NCBI GenBank assembly: GCA_049670425.1
Contig: JBATTG010000118.1
Span: 1 to 8,953 of the forward strand
Reading direction: 5' to 3'
Length of the DNA stretch: 8,953 nt
Source of the DNA: Proteocatella sp049670425
GTDB taxonomy: Bacteria; Bacillota; Clostridia; Peptostreptococcales; Filifactoraceae
A program made the translations under genes and the position numbers. Within the stretch, counting starts at the first letter, position 1. The number at the start of each line of letters is the position of its first letter. Positions 1 through 7,300 of this stretch are shown one piece after another. The notes beneath the pieces are model-generated. The model ran no database searches and was not told the origin of the DNA. It saw only the letters and a list, made by a program, of their open reading frames with translations.

Positions 1-1630
1 TACTTACATTAAAGCCCTTCTCCAGGTCACGCGGATATTCCAGTCGGTTGCTTACCTGTTCATATACATCGGTCTTTGAATCGATAATTACTTTTTTAGA
101 CTTACCATCAGCAGTTTCTATATAAAAATAATCCGATTTAATATTTACTTCTGTGATTCTTCCTGTGAAAACTTCACCCCTGGTCTCGCTATAAAGCGTT
201 AAATCCAGGACCTCATTGCTGCTTGCATAGATATCAGCCTCATATCCAATTTTCACATCAGATATGCTCGCTCTTTTATTCTTCATGAATATAACCGAAT
301 TACCCGTAATATTCATTTCTCTAAGATCTCCGTCTTCGTCCATGAAGGCAAGTTTTGCGCTGCTGTTGGAATTGATTACAATCCCCTTGATAATAACGTT
401 TTTCAAAGTTCGCTTTACAGTTTCAGCCTCAATTTTGGTTATAAGTGAGTTCTCAATCTTAACCGTAACTTCGTCACCTTCCATAAGTTCGCTTATCTTA
501 ACAACTTTTTTATCTTTTTCAATTTCCACCTTGTCTGCAATATCATATTCCTCAGTCTTACTTCTCGATACCTTTATCATCATTGATGATAATTTTACGG
601 AAATAATTTCTCCATCGAGCGTCTTATTTACATCTGGAGTGGATTTGCTCAAAGCTTCAAGGCCTTTTACCGTAGTGCTGTCGGTATACAGCTTAACCCT
701 GTAACCAACCTTTATGTCTTCCGGTTTTGCGCTCTTTTCATCTAGTGAAATAACTACGCCGCTGGCTTTATTTGAAAAACTGAGAATATTTTCTTTTTCA
801 TCTTCAATAGTAACTACCATATTACTATCGTCCAGACCTACATATTTAATAATACCTTCCACGATTACTCCGCTGGGCATTATCACTTTGTCCGAATCGG
901 CAGAACCATTATCCGTATTTCCAGTATTTGAATCGTCAGTTCCAGTACTTGCAGCCTTAGCTTTTTCGCTGTTTGGGTATGCAAGCGAAAGCATCTTGGC
1001 AGTTTCTCCACGGGTCACGGGCTTGTTAGGATTGAAATTGCCAGTTGTGGCCACAATGCCCTTTCTTCCCAGAAGTTCGATATATGCTACCGCCTGCTTC
1101 ACTATGGTATTTGAATCAGTATACTTAACTACAGCCGCATTGCTGAGCAGAGTATCCCAGTTAAGGGCTCTTACAAGGTAGACGCAAAACTCATATCTCA
1201 GAGCCTCTTTTGGTTTTTTTGTAGACGCATTCATGAATTCCTTCAGGTATGCCTCGCCAAACCAGCTGTTTTCAAGTGCAAAAATAACCGCAGCACGGCC
1301 ATAAGCCGGTATTGCATAAGTATCTAATTTAGCTGTCCACTTGCTCTTATTTTCTGCATAAGTAGCATTTATCATCTCTGCAGGGTAAAGCCTTGCCATA
1401 AAAACAACGGCATCCACTCTGGATACCTGGCTATTTGGTCTGAAAGTCCCATCCGAATATCCACTTACAAGCCCTTTGGCCGCAATATCATTTATATACG
1501 GAGCACTCCAGTGAGCCTTCCCCTTGCTGTCCTTCAAATCAGTAAAATCCATTGTACCCGCTGCATAAGAAAATATTGAACTGCATAGAAATATCATAGC
1601 AACCAATAGGCTTAATATCGATTTCTTCAT
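1..1630 (-). CDS. SLH-domain cell-surface protein with tandem small beta modules (3' end outside window)
   Basis: This frame is open from ATG 1630-1628 to the window edge, giving 543 residues with no stop, so the C-terminus is missing. Residues 1-24 are a Sec signal peptide (KK, then a hydrophobic run ending SYAA). Three S-layer homology repeats follow at about 27-82, 94-152 and 166-219. The first is textbook: HWSAPYINDIAAKGLVSGY, then DGTFRPNSQVSRVDAV. The third carries FNPNKPVTRGETAKML. SLH triplets are known to bind secondary cell-wall polymers, so the protein is probably exported and held on the wall. A Thr/Asp/Asn/Gly/Ser linker (about 224-250) leads to four similar 65-75-residue modules at about 257-327, 339-402, 414-481 and 486 onward, each with a 'G-I-I-x-V' start and a late 'DIKVGY' or 'LMEGDEV' turn. 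These look like small beta-barrels of the DUF5666 or OB type, but their role is unknown. The start is fixed by AAAGGAGGAGG about 5 bases upstream. It lies 15 bases after the preceding gene, so co-transcription is likely. Confidence 0.93.
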   Translation of the reverse strand, partial: MKKSILSLLVAMIFLCSSIFSYAAGTMDFTDLKDSKGKAHWSAPYINDIAAKGLVSGYSDGTFRPNSQVSRVDAVVFMARLYPAEMINATYAENKSKWTAKLDTYAIPAYGRAAVIFALENSWFGEAYLKEFMNASTKKPKEALRYEFCVYLVRALNWDTLLSNAAVVKYTDSNTIVKQAVAYIELLGRKGIVATTGNFNPNKPVTRGETAKMLSLAYPNSEKAKAASTGTDDSNTGNTDNGSADSDKVIMPSGVIVEGIIKYVGLDDSNMVVTIEDEKENILSFSNKASGVVISLDEKSAKPEDIKVGYRVKLYTDSTTVKGLEALSKSTPDVNKTLDGEIISVKLSSMMIKVSRSKTEEYDIADKVEIEKDKKVVKISELMEGDEVTVKIENSLITKIEAETVKRTLKNVIIKGIVINSNSSAKLAFMDEDGDLREMNITGNSVIFMKNKRASISDVKIGYEADIYASSNEVLDLTLYSETRGEVFTGRITEVNIKSDYFYIETADGKSKKVIIDSKTDVYEQVSNRLEYPRDLEKGFNVS

Positions 1631-1648
1631 AAAATACCTCCTCCTTTA
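1631..1648 (-). promoter_or_regulatory. Strong ribosome binding site of the SLH gene, overlapping the upstream stop codon
   Basis: Read on the minus strand, the TAA stop of the upstream gene (1648-1646) runs straight into AAGGAGGAGGT, which sits about 5 bases before the ATG at 1630. Stop and Shine-Dalgarno share bases. This supports translational coupling of the two genes and fixes the SLH start. Confidence 0.85.
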
Positions 1649-2548
1649 ATATACACTTGCAAATTCTTCATAAGTAACTGCCGTTATAGCCAGTGTTTTT
1701 GACGAATCCGTGTTGTTTAATATATAGTACACATTACCACTATATGTTGTTTTTTCCAGCTTATAACTTCCACTAAGTATTTCCGATTTCAAACTCACAG
1801 AATCTCCACTTATAGAATATGTTCCCTTTGCTGTTCTTCCCGTAGAAATATTCTTTATGTCCATGGTACTATCTGCCTTGAACTGAACTGCAAATTTTTC
1901 CTTGTTCATATTTTGCATGGCCCAAGTTCCATAAATCTCACTGTTCGATACGCCTGTATCCTTTGCAGGAACTCCACCGTTTGCCGGCGGTTCAACAGGT
2001 TTGATTGGTTCAACAGGTTTGATTGGCTCGACAGGTTTGGCTGGCTCTACCGGCACAACCGGCAGTACAGGTTCGACTGGGAACAATCCCAAATTCATAC
2101 TTATATCAACCTTATAATCAGGATTCCCCTGCCATTTTGTCGCTCCGCCCATTTGCTTGGTTACAAAAGATAACGGAACCATCATACTTGTACCCATAAT
2201 TACTGGAGGCGCATCCATTTCAACCAATTCTCCATTAACTTTTGCCACTTTATTGTTTTTAGTAAGCTCTACTTCAATCCCATCCCTTGTTCCTTTTGCA
2301 GTGCTTGTTGCTCCGTTCCATTTTATATCCTTTTGTTCAACCCCAATCGCAAGAAACAGCGACTTAAAAGGAATCATTACCCTGCTCGAACTCTGATCAA
2401 GTACCGCCTGGTGGCCAACTACCGTCATAGGCGCATCATCTACAATAACGGTTATGTTATCCTTCGACTGTGCGTAACCTGGCGGACACAAAATACCTCC
2501 ACCCAAAAATACCAGTCCCGCAGTACAAATACTCAAAACTTTCTTCAT
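1646..2548 (-). CDS. Secreted copper-amine-oxidase-N-like surface protein with lipocalin-like C-terminal domain
   Basis: The product has 300 residues. Residues 1-26 are a Sec signal peptide with a likely cleavage after GYA; the Cys at 21 lacks a proper lipobox, so a soluble or wall-associated protein is more likely than a lipoprotein. Residues about 31-150 match the copper amine oxidase N-terminal family (PF07833): ITVIVDDAPM, then VMIPFKSLFLAIG, KWNG, and a second half with MMVPLSFVTKQMGG. Despite the name, this domain in Clostridia is a non-catalytic module common on surface proteins. Residues about 157-187 are a PVEP(I/A)K repeat linker that probably acts as a rigid spacer. Residues about 205-290 (YGTWAM, FKADSTM, KGTYSISGDSVSL) resemble lipocalin-like small beta-barrels in strand pattern; this is weaker than the first assignment. 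No enzyme activity can be assigned. It is the first gene of an operon with the SLH protein, which could provide a wall anchor for it. The start has GGAGGT upstream at suitable spacing. Confidence 0.9.
   Translation of the reverse strand: MKKVLSICTAGLVFLGGGILCPPGYAQSKDNITVIVDDAPMTVVGHQAVLDQSSSRVMIPFKSLFLAIGVEQKDIKWNGATSTAKGTRDGIEVELTKNNKVAKVNGELVEMDAPPVIMGTSMMVPLSFVTKQMGGATKWQGNPDYKVDISMNLGLFPVEPVLPVVPVEPAKPVEPIKPVEPIKPVEPPANGGVPAKDTGVSNSEIYGTWAMQNMNKEKFAVQFKADSTMDIKNISTGRTAKGTYSISGDSVSLKSEILSGSYKLEKTTYSGNVYYILNNTDSSKTLAITAVTYEEFASVY
1989..2078 (-). repeat. Tandem 18-bp repeat, about five units, coding for the PVEP linker
   Basis: Units begin at 1989, 2007, 2025, 2043 and 2061. The first two are identical over 18 bases (plus strand GGTTCAACAGGTTTGATT). 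The third differs at a few third-position and Ala/Ile sites, and the last two are more diverged. On the minus strand each encodes six residues of the type PVEPIK. Identical neighbouring units suggest recent duplication by slippage or unequal recombination. Confidence 0.9.
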
Positions 2549-2651
2549 TAATATACCTCCATATTACACAACATCTCTTTGTCATAACAAATTCCAAAAT
2601 ATATCTTTCTCATCTATTTTACCAAATAATTTTAACAGTTTCGTGACAAGC

Positions 2652-2667
2652 ATGTTACAAATAACAT
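2652..2667. promoter_or_regulatory. Dyad over the predicted transcription start, candidate operator
   Basis: ATGTTA-CAAA-TAACAT has two perfect 6-bp arms around a 4-base centre. It lies about 5-20 bases downstream of the leftward -10 box, where a bound repressor would block initiation. An overlapping, wider symmetry TGTTA-N9-TCACA (2653-2671) is also visible. No regulator family can be named from it, and a 6-bp dyad in AT-rich DNA can occur by chance. Confidence 0.4.
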
Positions 2668-2671
2668 CACA

Positions 2672-2700
2672 ATTATATCATGTAAGTAATAATAAATCAA
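2672..2700 (-). promoter_or_regulatory. Sigma-A-type promoter of the surface-protein operon
   Basis: On the minus strand, TTGATT (2700-2695) is followed after exactly 17 bases by a perfect TATAAT (2677-2672), with TG one base before it (extended -10). Initiation is expected near 2665. It is well placed for the 2548 start and should drive both surface genes. Confidence 0.75.
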
Positions 2701-2750
2701 AAAATACTGCTTCGCTGCTTCAAATTTACCGCTGAGCCTTGGACAAACTT

Positions 2751-2840
2751 CTATTTCTGTAATATATCTGTAAACTTCCCAATTTCTTTTATCGACATAT
2801 CCATCCACTGTGTACGAAAGTCACCTTTTGCAAGGTTTTT
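2751..2840 (-). pseudogene. Possible remnant of a chemoreceptor-type HAMP segment
   Basis: On the minus strand a frame open from about 2916 and ending at TAG (2753-2751) reads, near its end, SVKNLAKGDF followed by RTQWMDMSIKEIGKFTDILQ. The GDF-x10-EIG spacing and the LAKGDF lead-in match the second half of HAMP domains in methyl-accepting chemotaxis proteins. There is no credible start codon or ribosome site, the upstream part overlaps the rightward promoter, and nothing after the stop continues the receptor. If real, it is the eroded leftover of a deleted gene. A chance resemblance over about 30 residues cannot be excluded. Confidence 0.25.
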
Positions 2841-2893
2841 TACGGACGCCTTTTTTCGATATGTTTTTTTGTAACTATTTTGTAATAAAAGCC

Positions 2894-2922
2894 TTTTCAA
2901 CCGAAATAAAGCATGCTATAAT
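2894..2922 (+). promoter_or_regulatory. Sigma-A-type promoter of the NlpC/P60 gene
   Basis: A perfect TATAAT (2917-2922) is preceded by TG one base before it (extended -10). At 17-base spacing lies TTTTCA (2894-2899), which matches four of six bases of the -35 consensus. Initiation is expected near 2929, giving a leader of about 30 bases before the start at 2959. Confidence 0.7.
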
Positions 2923-2945
2923 TAACTTTGTTAAGAAAGAGAAAT

Positions 2946-2950
2946 GGAGG
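2946..2950 (+). promoter_or_regulatory. Ribosome binding site that selects the ATG at 2959
   Basis: GGAGG ends 8 bases before the ATG at 2959, which is ideal spacing. The in-frame ATG at 2944 overlaps this site and has only a weak purine run upstream, so the downstream start is preferred. Confidence 0.85.
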
Positions 2951-2958
2951 AAACGCAA

Positions 2959-4182
2959 ATGATAAAGCTTCAACCCAGTAATAGGAAGCACTCAGTTCTA
3001 AGCAGACCCTATCTATTCATCCTCGCATCCTTAGTATGCTTAATCGGTGTTTTGTTTTACTATCAGCCAGGAGTTGGATATGAGATTGTGTCTAACGGGG
3101 AACATATAGGCTATGTAAAAACAAAAGCAGAAGCACAACTAACAGTAAACAGCTTAAATAAACAAATCAGAGATGAAAAAGGTGAAGCTGCAACATATGA
3201 CCTCAATGTGAATTTTCAAAAAGGCAAAATGGCAGACAATGGATTCACCAGCAACGATGTAATGAAACTAAATTTTGAGCAGTCCCTGGACGTTAAAATG
3301 CCGGCATACATCATAAAATCTGACAATCAAGTAATAATGGCAGTAAAAGACGAAGAGACAGCACAAAAAGTACTTAAAGCTGTAAAAGAGCCATATGTCA
3401 TAAAGTCGGACTCAAGTAAAATAAGCAGTATAAGAGTTAACTTTATACAAGATGTGGAAATACTTAAGCTGAATACGGTTTCCGAAGATAAAATTTTGGA
3501 ATCCCATAAAGCGCTGGCATCAGTAAACCCGAGCACAGGAGTATCGCGTTCGAATCTTACTAGAAGCCTGGTTCCAAAAACCAATGTAGCTTTAAATTTA
3601 ATCGACGTAAAGACATCATATCAGGAAATAGGAACTGTACCAGTTGCTCCCGGAGTAAAAAAAGTTGCAGACCCTACGCTTAGCCAAGGAAAAACAAAAG
3701 TTAAATCCGAAGGAAAAGCTGGAATAAGAGAAGTAAATCGCATGGTGGTAATGGTCAATGGCCAGATTACACAAGAAAAAGTTTTAACTCAAAAAGTAAT
3801 TCAAAAAGCGACAGATAAAATAGTACTCTACGGAACAAAAACTGCAGGCGGAGGCGTATTAAGCATCGCCAGACAATATCTTGGTGTCCCATACAGATGG
3901 GGCGGCACCACTCCAAGCGGATTTGACTGTTCAGGATTCACATCATATGTATACAGACAACTTGGCGTATCACTTCCAAGAACATCATATTCACAATCAA
4001 GATCAGGCACAAGCATTTCAAGATCAAATCTTCAACCAGGCGATCTTGTCTACGGACCAGGCCACGTTGGAATCTACGTAGGAAACGGATCATATATCCA
4101 TGCACCGTCACCAGGACAAAGCGTAAAAATATCTCCACTGTCACAGTTTAGAAACTTCACACATGGAGTAAGAGTAATTTAA
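2959..4182 (+). CDS. Membrane-anchored G5-NlpC/P60 peptidoglycan hydrolase
   Basis: Predicted 407 residues from the ATG at 2959. Residues about 16-35 form one hydrophobic segment after a basic N-terminus (signal anchor or uncleaved signal), so the rest lies outside the membrane. Residues about 40-145 contain two look-alike stretches (VSNGEHIGYVKTKAEAQ and KSDNQVIMAVKDEETAQ), as found in the extracellular part of clostridial wall-hydrolase proteins. Residues about 215-294 are a G5 domain (DPTLSQGKTKVKSEGKAGI, VNGQ, ending VLYGTK), a module associated with binding the cell surface or amino sugars. Residues about 299-407 are NlpC/P60: the nucleophile is Cys324 in FDCSGF, the catalytic His is His369 in GHVGIY, and the third polar residue is His381 in YIHAP. 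The family cleaves peptide stems of peptidoglycan, usually D-Glu to diamino-acid bonds; the exact bond is inferred. All catalytic residues are present, so it should be active in wall remodelling or separation. It is monocistronic, with its own promoter and terminator. Confidence 0.93.
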   Translation: MIKLQPSNRKHSVLSRPYLFILASLVCLIGVLFYYQPGVGYEIVSNGEHIGYVKTKAEAQLTVNSLNKQIRDEKGEAATYDLNVNFQKGKMADNGFTSNDVMKLNFEQSLDVKMPAYIIKSDNQVIMAVKDEETAQKVLKAVKEPYVIKSDSSKISSIRVNFIQDVEILKLNTVSEDKILESHKALASVNPSTGVSRSNLTRSLVPKTNVALNLIDVKTSYQEIGTVPVAPGVKKVADPTLSQGKTKVKSEGKAGIREVNRMVVMVNGQITQEKVLTQKVIQKATDKIVLYGTKTAGGGVLSIARQYLGVPYRWGGTTPSGFDCSGFTSYVYRQLGVSLPRTSYSQSRSGTSISRSNLQPGDLVYGPGHVGIYVGNGSYIHAPSPGQSVKISPLSQFRNFTHGVRVI

Positions 4183-4208
4183 TTTGACTATATTGAATAT
4201 ATATATAT

Positions 4209-4244
4209 AAAAAGTACCAGCCGAAATGGCAGGTACTTTTTTTT
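4209..4244 (+). terminator. Rho-independent terminator of the NlpC/P60 gene
   Basis: Arms 4209-4222 and 4228-4241 pair as AAAAAGTACC-A-GCC with GGC-A-GGTACTTTTT, with one A-A mismatch and a 5-base loop. Eight T follow at 4237-4244. It starts 26 bases after the stop codon. The A-run on the left arm means it could also work in the minus direction. Confidence 0.88.
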
Positions 4245-4294
4245 GTCTCTTAAAAATTCATCAGGCTCAAACCCCTGCTTTCAAAAGATAGCTC

Positions 4295-4329
4295 GCAATG
4301 AGCCATATGGGCCTTATAAGGCTCATTGC
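4295..4329. repeat. Perfect 10-bp inverted repeat between convergent genes
   Basis: GCAATGAGCC (4295-4304) and GGCTCATTGC (4320-4329) pair perfectly around a 15-base loop, and no T-run follows on either strand. It sits just outside the next hairpin, so it may stabilise the 3' end of the efflux transcript. Confidence 0.6.
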
Positions 4330-4332
4330 ATC

Positions 4333-4374
4333 AAAAGGGAGTGCAACAGCATCAGCCGGCGCACTCCCTTTTTT
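4333..4374. terminator. Likely bidirectional terminator after the RND efflux operon
   Basis: AAAAGGGAGTGC (4333-4344) pairs with GCACTCCCTTTT (4361-4372) over 12 bp around a 16-base loop. It begins 9 bases beyond the permease stop codon, where the minus-strand operon should end. The T-run is longer in the plus direction (six T, 4369-4374) than in the minus direction (four T), so it probably insulates the convergent units both ways. Confidence 0.75.
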
Positions 4375-4383
4375 CATACTATA

Positions 4384-7300
4384 TTATTTGCTTCTTAGAT
4401 ACTCTGTAAATCTTCTAAGCATAGAGGCTTCTCCCTCAACACATATATACGCACAAGGTATGATATAAAGTGTCAGGAATGAAGAAATAACCATTCCTGA
4501 TATGATTGCCGTAGCCATCGGTGCCCACAGCGCTCCACCTGAAACAGCCAGTGGAATAAGCGAAATTACCGTGGTTACCATTCCAATCATAATCGGTCTT
4601 ATTCTTATGCTGCAGGCCTCGATTATAGCCTCTTTCATATCACTGCTGTCCTTTATGACAAGCTTGATATAATCCAGCAGCACTATGCCGTTGTTCACGA
4701 CGACCCCCATGAGGCTTATCGCACCAAGAAGCGCCATGAAACCTATTGGATAGCCCGTTATTTTAAGTCCCCATATTATTCCAATAAAGGAAAGCGGTAT
4801 GGTTCCCATTATTATGAACGGCTCTCTGAGGTCTCCAAACTGCATTACAAGAATCAGGTAAATCATGACAATTGCCAGGATAGACGGAATAATCATGGAC
4901 GTAAAGGCATCGTTTCGTTCCTCATTGTCTCCACCAAATTCCATGGAATAACCCTTTGGAAGTTCAAAATCCGCCATCTTTTCTTCGAGCTGAGCAAGAC
5001 CCTTGTCCGAAGTAAAGCCGTCTCTCATGAACATACCCGTAGTTATCGTTCGCTTGCCGTCTTTTCTTGAAATCTTGTTGAGTGAAGCTTCCTTTTCGAT
5101 ATCTGCTATGTCCCTGAGGGATACGTTCTTGCCCGTTATCGAAGATGTGAAGAATATCTGATCCAGAGCCTCACTGCTGTCTTTTTGAGCTTCCGGAAGC
5201 CTCATTACTACAGGCAGGTCATCCATTTCGATATCATCTTGCTTAAGTTTGGTAACCTCAAGGCCGTTGATTGCCATTCTTACCGTACTCGAAATATCAT
5301 AATTTGTAAGCCCTACCATGTTTGCCTTTTCTTCATTTACCTTGATGTTCAGCTTGTATGACTGAAGACCATAATTGTCATCTATATTCTTGTTTCCCGG
5401 AATAGTCTCCATTATGGTTTTTATCTCTTCCGAAATTTCCTGAAGTTTATCGGTTTCCGGACCGCTTACCCTTACCTGAACAGGATAATCAACAGGCATT
5501 GCCAGCTCAAGTCTTCTTATATTGGCCTTAGCCCCCGGTATACTTGTTTCTATTTTTTTCTGGATATTGTTTATTTCACTTTGACTTCCATTTACAAGCA
5601 GCTGCGCCTTGTTGCTTGACACTAGATTTGAAGTGAAGGTTATATAATACTGCGGCATACCTTCTCCTACCATGGAAAGCACCGAACTTACCTTTTCCTC
5701 GCCGTCGAGAAGTTCCACAATCTGCGATGTGATGTCTCTTGTGTTTTCAGTCGTGCTGCCGTCTTGTACTACGACATCTATATAATACTGATCTCTTTCA
5801 ACAGGAGGGAAAAGCTGAACCCCAAGTGAAGGTATAAGCAGCGAGCTCAGTGCAAGCATCGCTATCGATATTGCAATCATAAGCTTGGGCTTGCCAAGGC
5901 AGATGCGAAGCGTGCTCTTGTATATGCTTGTAACCTTTCCCGTCATCTTGCTCAGTGAAAGGTATTTTTCATATTTCTTAAACTTTGGATTTTTTATAAG
6001 CGGCTTCTTCTCTTTTTTCTCATGTATTCTAAGGAATGTATATCCCATCGCCGGAACCAGAGTCAGGGATGTAAGCAGTGAGCCTATAAGCGATACCGAT
6101 ACCAGTATAGGAAGCGTATTGACAAATTTTCCCGCCGAACCAACCATCATCGCCAGAGGCAGAAAGGATGCTATGGTAGTCAGCGTCGATGTAAGAATAG
6201 GTATTTTCACTTCATTTACACCCATTATACATGCGGTCTTTCGGTCATAGCCCTTTTCCATGTACAGATATATACTGTCATTGGCAACTATTCCATTTGC
6301 TACCAGCAGACTCAGCGCTATGATAAGCGATGCAATCGACACCTGATGAAGTGGTATTTCCATAAACTTCATATATATGAACACTATCGCTATTATAATA
6401 GGTATGGATGACGAAACGACTATGGCGCTTCTGATACCCATAGCCAGGAGCACGACAATTACAACGAGTGCAATAGCCGAGAGCAGATTTTCTTCAAAAA
6501 GACCTATTGCCGTCTGTACGAAAGATGCCTGGTCGGTTATGACCTCAAGATTCATATCCGCATAGAGTTCTTCTTTTACGAACTTGTCTATCATGGTGTC
6601 CAGTCGCTTTTTAATCGTAACCATGTTTTCTTTTTCTGCATACTTTATCCCCAGTATAATGGAAGGTTCTCCATTGTGCATAGCCAGAGTTTCGGCTTTT
6701 TCATCCGTCATTTCTATATTCGCAATATTTTTGAGATATACCGGAGTTCCCGACTGGGATACACCTATGATGGTATTTTCAATCTCATCCATATCCGCAT
6801 ATTCTCCCGACACATGAATCGGCACCTTTATATTGCTCAGTTCCAGGTTTCCACTTGGTATATTTATATTACGGGCCTTCATGGCCTTTACCATCGTAAG
6901 CGGTGAAATACCGTACTGCTTGGATTTTTGCATATCTATGTTAATCTCAATATTTTTATCTATTTCTCCAAAAATATCCGCGGCTCTTACGCCGGGATCT
7001 TTTTCGATTTCCGCTTTAAGCATTTCGCCTACGTCCTGAATATCCTTGGCCTGATACTCTGACGATGATATCGCTATAAGCACGCCGTAAGGATCTGTAA
7101 AATCTGTATCCACATCTGCCTTGTAGGCTTCTGCAGGAAGGTCAGCCTGAGCCTTTTCAACCTTTTCCTTAAGCGTATCCCAGTTTTCATTTATCTTATC
7201 GTCGCTCATGTCTTTTAACTTTACTTTTATAATTCCGATACTGTCCATCGCATAGCTGTCTGTTCTTTTGATGTCAGACATCTCGCCAATTTTGTCTTCC

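Larger units (their letters stand above)
2549..2958. other. Divergent intergenic control region
   Basis: These 410 bases separate the leftward surface-protein operon from the rightward hydrolase gene. They hold a leftward promoter (2672-2700) with a dyad just downstream (2652-2667), a rightward promoter (2894-2922), and the Shine-Dalgarno of each gene. A protein-like remnant lies on the minus strand at about 2751-2840. The stretch from about 2701 to 2890 is otherwise T-rich with no convincing gene. The leftward transcript would have a leader of roughly 115 bases and the rightward one of roughly 30. Confidence 0.8.

Noticed and set aside
264..1181. Two long plus-strand open frames (264-704 and 714-1181)
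   Set aside because: They lie antisense to the SLH gene, have low-complexity Ser/Leu/Ile-rich products, no ribosome site and no recognisable domain. The minus-strand frame has clear SLH motifs.
2484..2489. Cys21 of the CAO-N-like protein as a lipoprotein attachment site
   Set aside because: The preceding residues GIL do not fit a lipobox, since a small residue is needed before the Cys. A GYA signal peptidase I site follows.
2632..2808. Minus-strand 58-codon frame from GTG 2808 to TAA 2634-2632
   Set aside because: The putative Shine-Dalgarno is weak and about 12 bases away, the frame runs across the strong operon promoter, and the product matches nothing I know.
2823..2841. ACCTT-TTGC-AAGGT hairpin followed by T residues, considered as a terminator
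   Set aside because: The stem is only 5 bp with two G-C pairs, and no gene ends just upstream on the plus strand. It is likely chance in T-rich DNA.
2944..2958. Alternative start of the NlpC/P60 gene at ATG 2944
   Set aside because: That ATG overlaps the strong GGAGG that serves the ATG at 2959, and it has no good ribosome site of its own.
4192..4210. Alternating AT run after the hydrolase stop, considered as a microsatellite or promoter
   Set aside because: It is short, lies between a stop codon and a terminator, and has no -35 partner or downstream gene.
5885..7039. Several plus-strand open frames inside the permease gene
   Set aside because: They are antisense shadows of a well-supported RND permease, with no ribosome sites or domain signatures.
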